From CAIWGV01 sp964515175 (GTDB lineage Bacteria > Pseudomonadota > Alphaproteobacteria > UBA7879 > UBA5542): a stretch of DNA of 7,541 bases. Made by a program: the position numbers and the translations under genes. Under the pieces are notes generated by a model. It ran no database searches, was not told where the DNA came from, and saw nothing but the letters and a program-made list of their open reading frames with translations. How positions within the stretch are numbered: the first letter of the stretch is position 1; each line of letters starts with the position of its first letter. Below are positions 6,541 through 7,541 of this stretch, one piece after another. The stretch spans positions 1 through 7,541 of the forward strand of contig CAZEUR010000050.1 in the NCBI GenBank assembly GCA_964515175.1, written 5' to 3'.

Positions 6541-7259
6541 CTCAAAGTACCATTGATCTTCAAGAGGTTGAAACTTTTTCTGCCCATGCATCGCGGTGGT
6601 GGGATCAGGAGGGTCCTTTTAAACCTCTCCATCAGCTCACTCCCCTACGTATCGCCTTTCTCAAGAAAACCATAGGTCCTCTGCAGGGAGGTAAAATTCT
6701 TGATATTGGGTGTGGAGGGGGCCTTGTAACAGAGCCGCTAGCTCGGTTAGGGTTATGTGTTACGGGAATTGATCCCTCTCCTGAAAATATCACCGCTGCA
6801 GAACTCCATAAACGAAATCTTCCCATCACTTATAAAACTTCCTCTATAGAAGAAATGGAAGGATCCTTTGATGTGGTTTTAGCTCTCGAAGTTGTAGAGC
6901 ATGTGGCCTCTTTGGATAGCTTTCTTTTCCACTGCTCTCGTCTTCTCTCCCCAAAAGGCCTTTTGATTCTTTCCACTCTCAATCGAACACCGTCTTCTTT
7001 TTTGGGAGGTATTATAGCCGCCGAATATTTCTTGAACTGGGTGCCACGGGGAACTCATGATTGGACAAAATTTGTGAAGCCTTCTGAACTTTCTCATGCC
7101 GCTGAAAAAAATAATCTTATCCTATCAAATCTTCAGGGCTTTGGTTTCGATTTAGGTCAAAGACACTGGCGGCTCCAAGACTCTATAAAGATAAATTATT
7201 TTGCAGTTTTGAAAAAAGTGGCGGAGAGAGAGGGATTCGAACCCTCGATACGCGATTAA
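6534..7259 (+). CDS. ubiG: UbiG, ubiquinone biosynthesis O-methyltransferase
   Basis: UbiG is a class I SAM-dependent methyltransferase that performs both O-methylations in ubiquinone synthesis (on the polyprenyl-dihydroxyphenol and on demethylubiquinol), working at the inner membrane face. Visible signatures are FSAHASRWWD near the N-terminus, PLHQLTPLRIAF, SAM motif I LDIGCGGG (56-63), an acidic turn GID (78-80), FDVVLALEVVEHV (112-124), STLNRTPSS (147-155) and THDWTKFVKPSEL (174-186). The family body ends at about KINYFAVLKK (219-228). The frame then continues for 13 codons (229-241, ending EREGFEPSIRD) that are antisense to the 3' part of the tRNA-Ser gene, and stops at 7257-7259. No earlier in-frame stop exists, so the extension seems real unless a base was miscalled. 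The start is set by AAAGGA six bases upstream. Total length (241) is near the family norm. Confidence 0.94.
   Translation: MTTQSTIDLQEVETFSAHASRWWDQEGPFKPLHQLTPLRIAFLKKTIGPLQGGKILDIGCGGGLVTEPLARLGLCVTGIDPSPENITAAELHKRNLPITYKTSSIEEMEGSFDVVLALEVVEHVASLDSFLFHCSRLLSPKGLLILSTLNRTPSSFLGGIIAAEYFLNWVPRGTHDWTKFVKPSELSHAAEKNNLILSNLQGFGFDLGQRHWRLQDSIKINYFAVLKKVAEREGFEPSIRD
7208..7218 (-). terminator. T-tract just after tRNA-Ser
   Basis: Immediately beyond the encoded CCA, the minus strand reads CTTTTTTC. A six-T run directly after a structured RNA can serve as a simple terminator, but no separate hairpin is present and the tract lies inside ubiG on the other strand. Confidence 0.25.
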
Positions 7260-7309
7260 CGTATACACACTTTCCAGGCGTGCGCCTTCAACCACTCGGC
7301 CACCTCTCC
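7219..7309 (-). tRNA. tRNA-Ser (anticodon GGA)
   Basis: The minus strand folds as a class II tRNA of 91 bases including the encoded CCA (7221-7219). The acceptor arm is GGAGAGG with TCTCTCC, including one G-U pair, and G as discriminator. The D arm is GCC...GGC. The anticodon stem CACGC/GTGTG encloses CTGGAAA, with anticodon GGA at 7275-7273, reading UCC and UCU. A long variable arm (ATACG/CGTAT stem) is typical of serine tRNAs. The T arm is GAGGG-TTCGAAT-CCCTC. All stems pair, so the gene looks functional. Its 3' 41 bases overlap the end of ubiG in antisense. Confidence 0.97.
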
Positions 7310-7326
7310 TTTATTTTAGAGAGTAC

Positions 7327-7354
7327 ATAATATACATAACAAAGCGAAAAACAA
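7327..7354 (-). promoter_or_regulatory. Promoter for tRNA-Ser
   Basis: The minus strand has TTGTTT (7354-7349) and TATTAT (7332-7327, five of six matches) separated by 16 bases. The predicted start near 7320 is about ten bases before the mature 5' end of the tRNA, as expected for a single tRNA unit. The surrounding sequence is AT-rich. Confidence 0.55.
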
Positions 7355-7445
7355 GGAATTTTAGTTTTTAGAGTATATTCCCTTTGATTAACGAATGCCT
7401 ATTAAGCTCTGGATGTTACAGAAATGTCTCCCCATCCTAACCCTA

Positions 7446-7541
7446 ATGAGGTCTAAGTACCCGCGTTGCTGGAAATTTTTTTATTCTGGGACATTCTTCT
7501 GGTTGATTCGGTTTATTGAAGATCGACCACAGACTCTTTAC
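7446..7541 (+). CDS. Possible 5' end of an unrecognised gene, cut by the window edge
   Basis: An ATG at 7446 opens a frame that stays open for 32 codons to the end of the window (MRSKYPRCWKFFYSGTFFWL and on). It is rich in aromatic and basic residues, with a hydrophobic stretch that could be a short membrane segment. I recognise no family. There is no convincing Shine-Dalgarno, and a frame of this length can occur by chance. The remaining bases between the tRNA promoter and this point show nothing clear. Confidence 0.2.
   Translation, partial: MRSKYPRCWKFFYSGTFFWLIRFIEDRPQTLY

Noticed and set aside
7424..7456. Short plus-strand peptide MSPHPNPNEV
   Set aside because: Ten codons with no ribosome binding site or context; most likely chance.

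Overview
The window reads as a compact stretch of chromosome from an alphaproteobacterium, probably a host-associated or intracellular one (Holosporales- or Rickettsiales-like). The UPF0102/YraN protein has the alphaproteobacterial sequence style, and a ubiquinone-biosynthesis methyltransferase (UbiG) is present. The lifestyle inference rests mainly on a signal-peptide-bearing leucine-rich-repeat protein with a possible F-box, a eukaryote-like architecture seen in symbionts and pathogens of protists. Base composition is moderate. Assignment below class level is inference.

Layout, left to right. Bases 1-55 look like the right end of an IS5/IS903-type insertion sequence whose body lies outside the window. 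Next comes a tight minus-strand cluster, transcribed right to left: yraN, then a two-BON-domain lipoprotein, then comM (YifB family). The first junction abuts (TAGATG) and the second overlaps (TGATG), so the three are probably one operon with translational coupling. A divergent intergenic region of about 270 bases separates yraN from a plus-strand MATE multidrug exporter gene. It holds a good promoter candidate, a 10-base palindrome and a hairpin just before the ribosome binding site. The MATE gene meets the minus-strand LRR gene tail to tail, with their stop codons overlapping in TTAA. Upstream of the LRR gene, on the same strand, is a FabK/nitronate-monooxygenase-like FMN flavoprotein gene. 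Divergent from it is ubiG on the plus strand. The ubiG frame runs into the 3' end of a minus-strand tRNA-Ser(GGA) gene, so its last 13 codons and stop are antisense to the tRNA. The last 230 bases hold the tRNA promoter and no certain gene.

Functionally this is a housekeeping neighbourhood: DNA processing (ComM, YraN), envelope maintenance (BON lipoprotein), export (MATE), probable fatty-acid or flavin chemistry (FabK-like), ubiquinone synthesis (UbiG) and translation (tRNA-Ser). One accessory gene, the LRR protein, is the best candidate for something undescribed: a secreted F-box/LRR effector. No CRISPR array, phage module, toxin-antitoxin pair or obvious defence system is visible.
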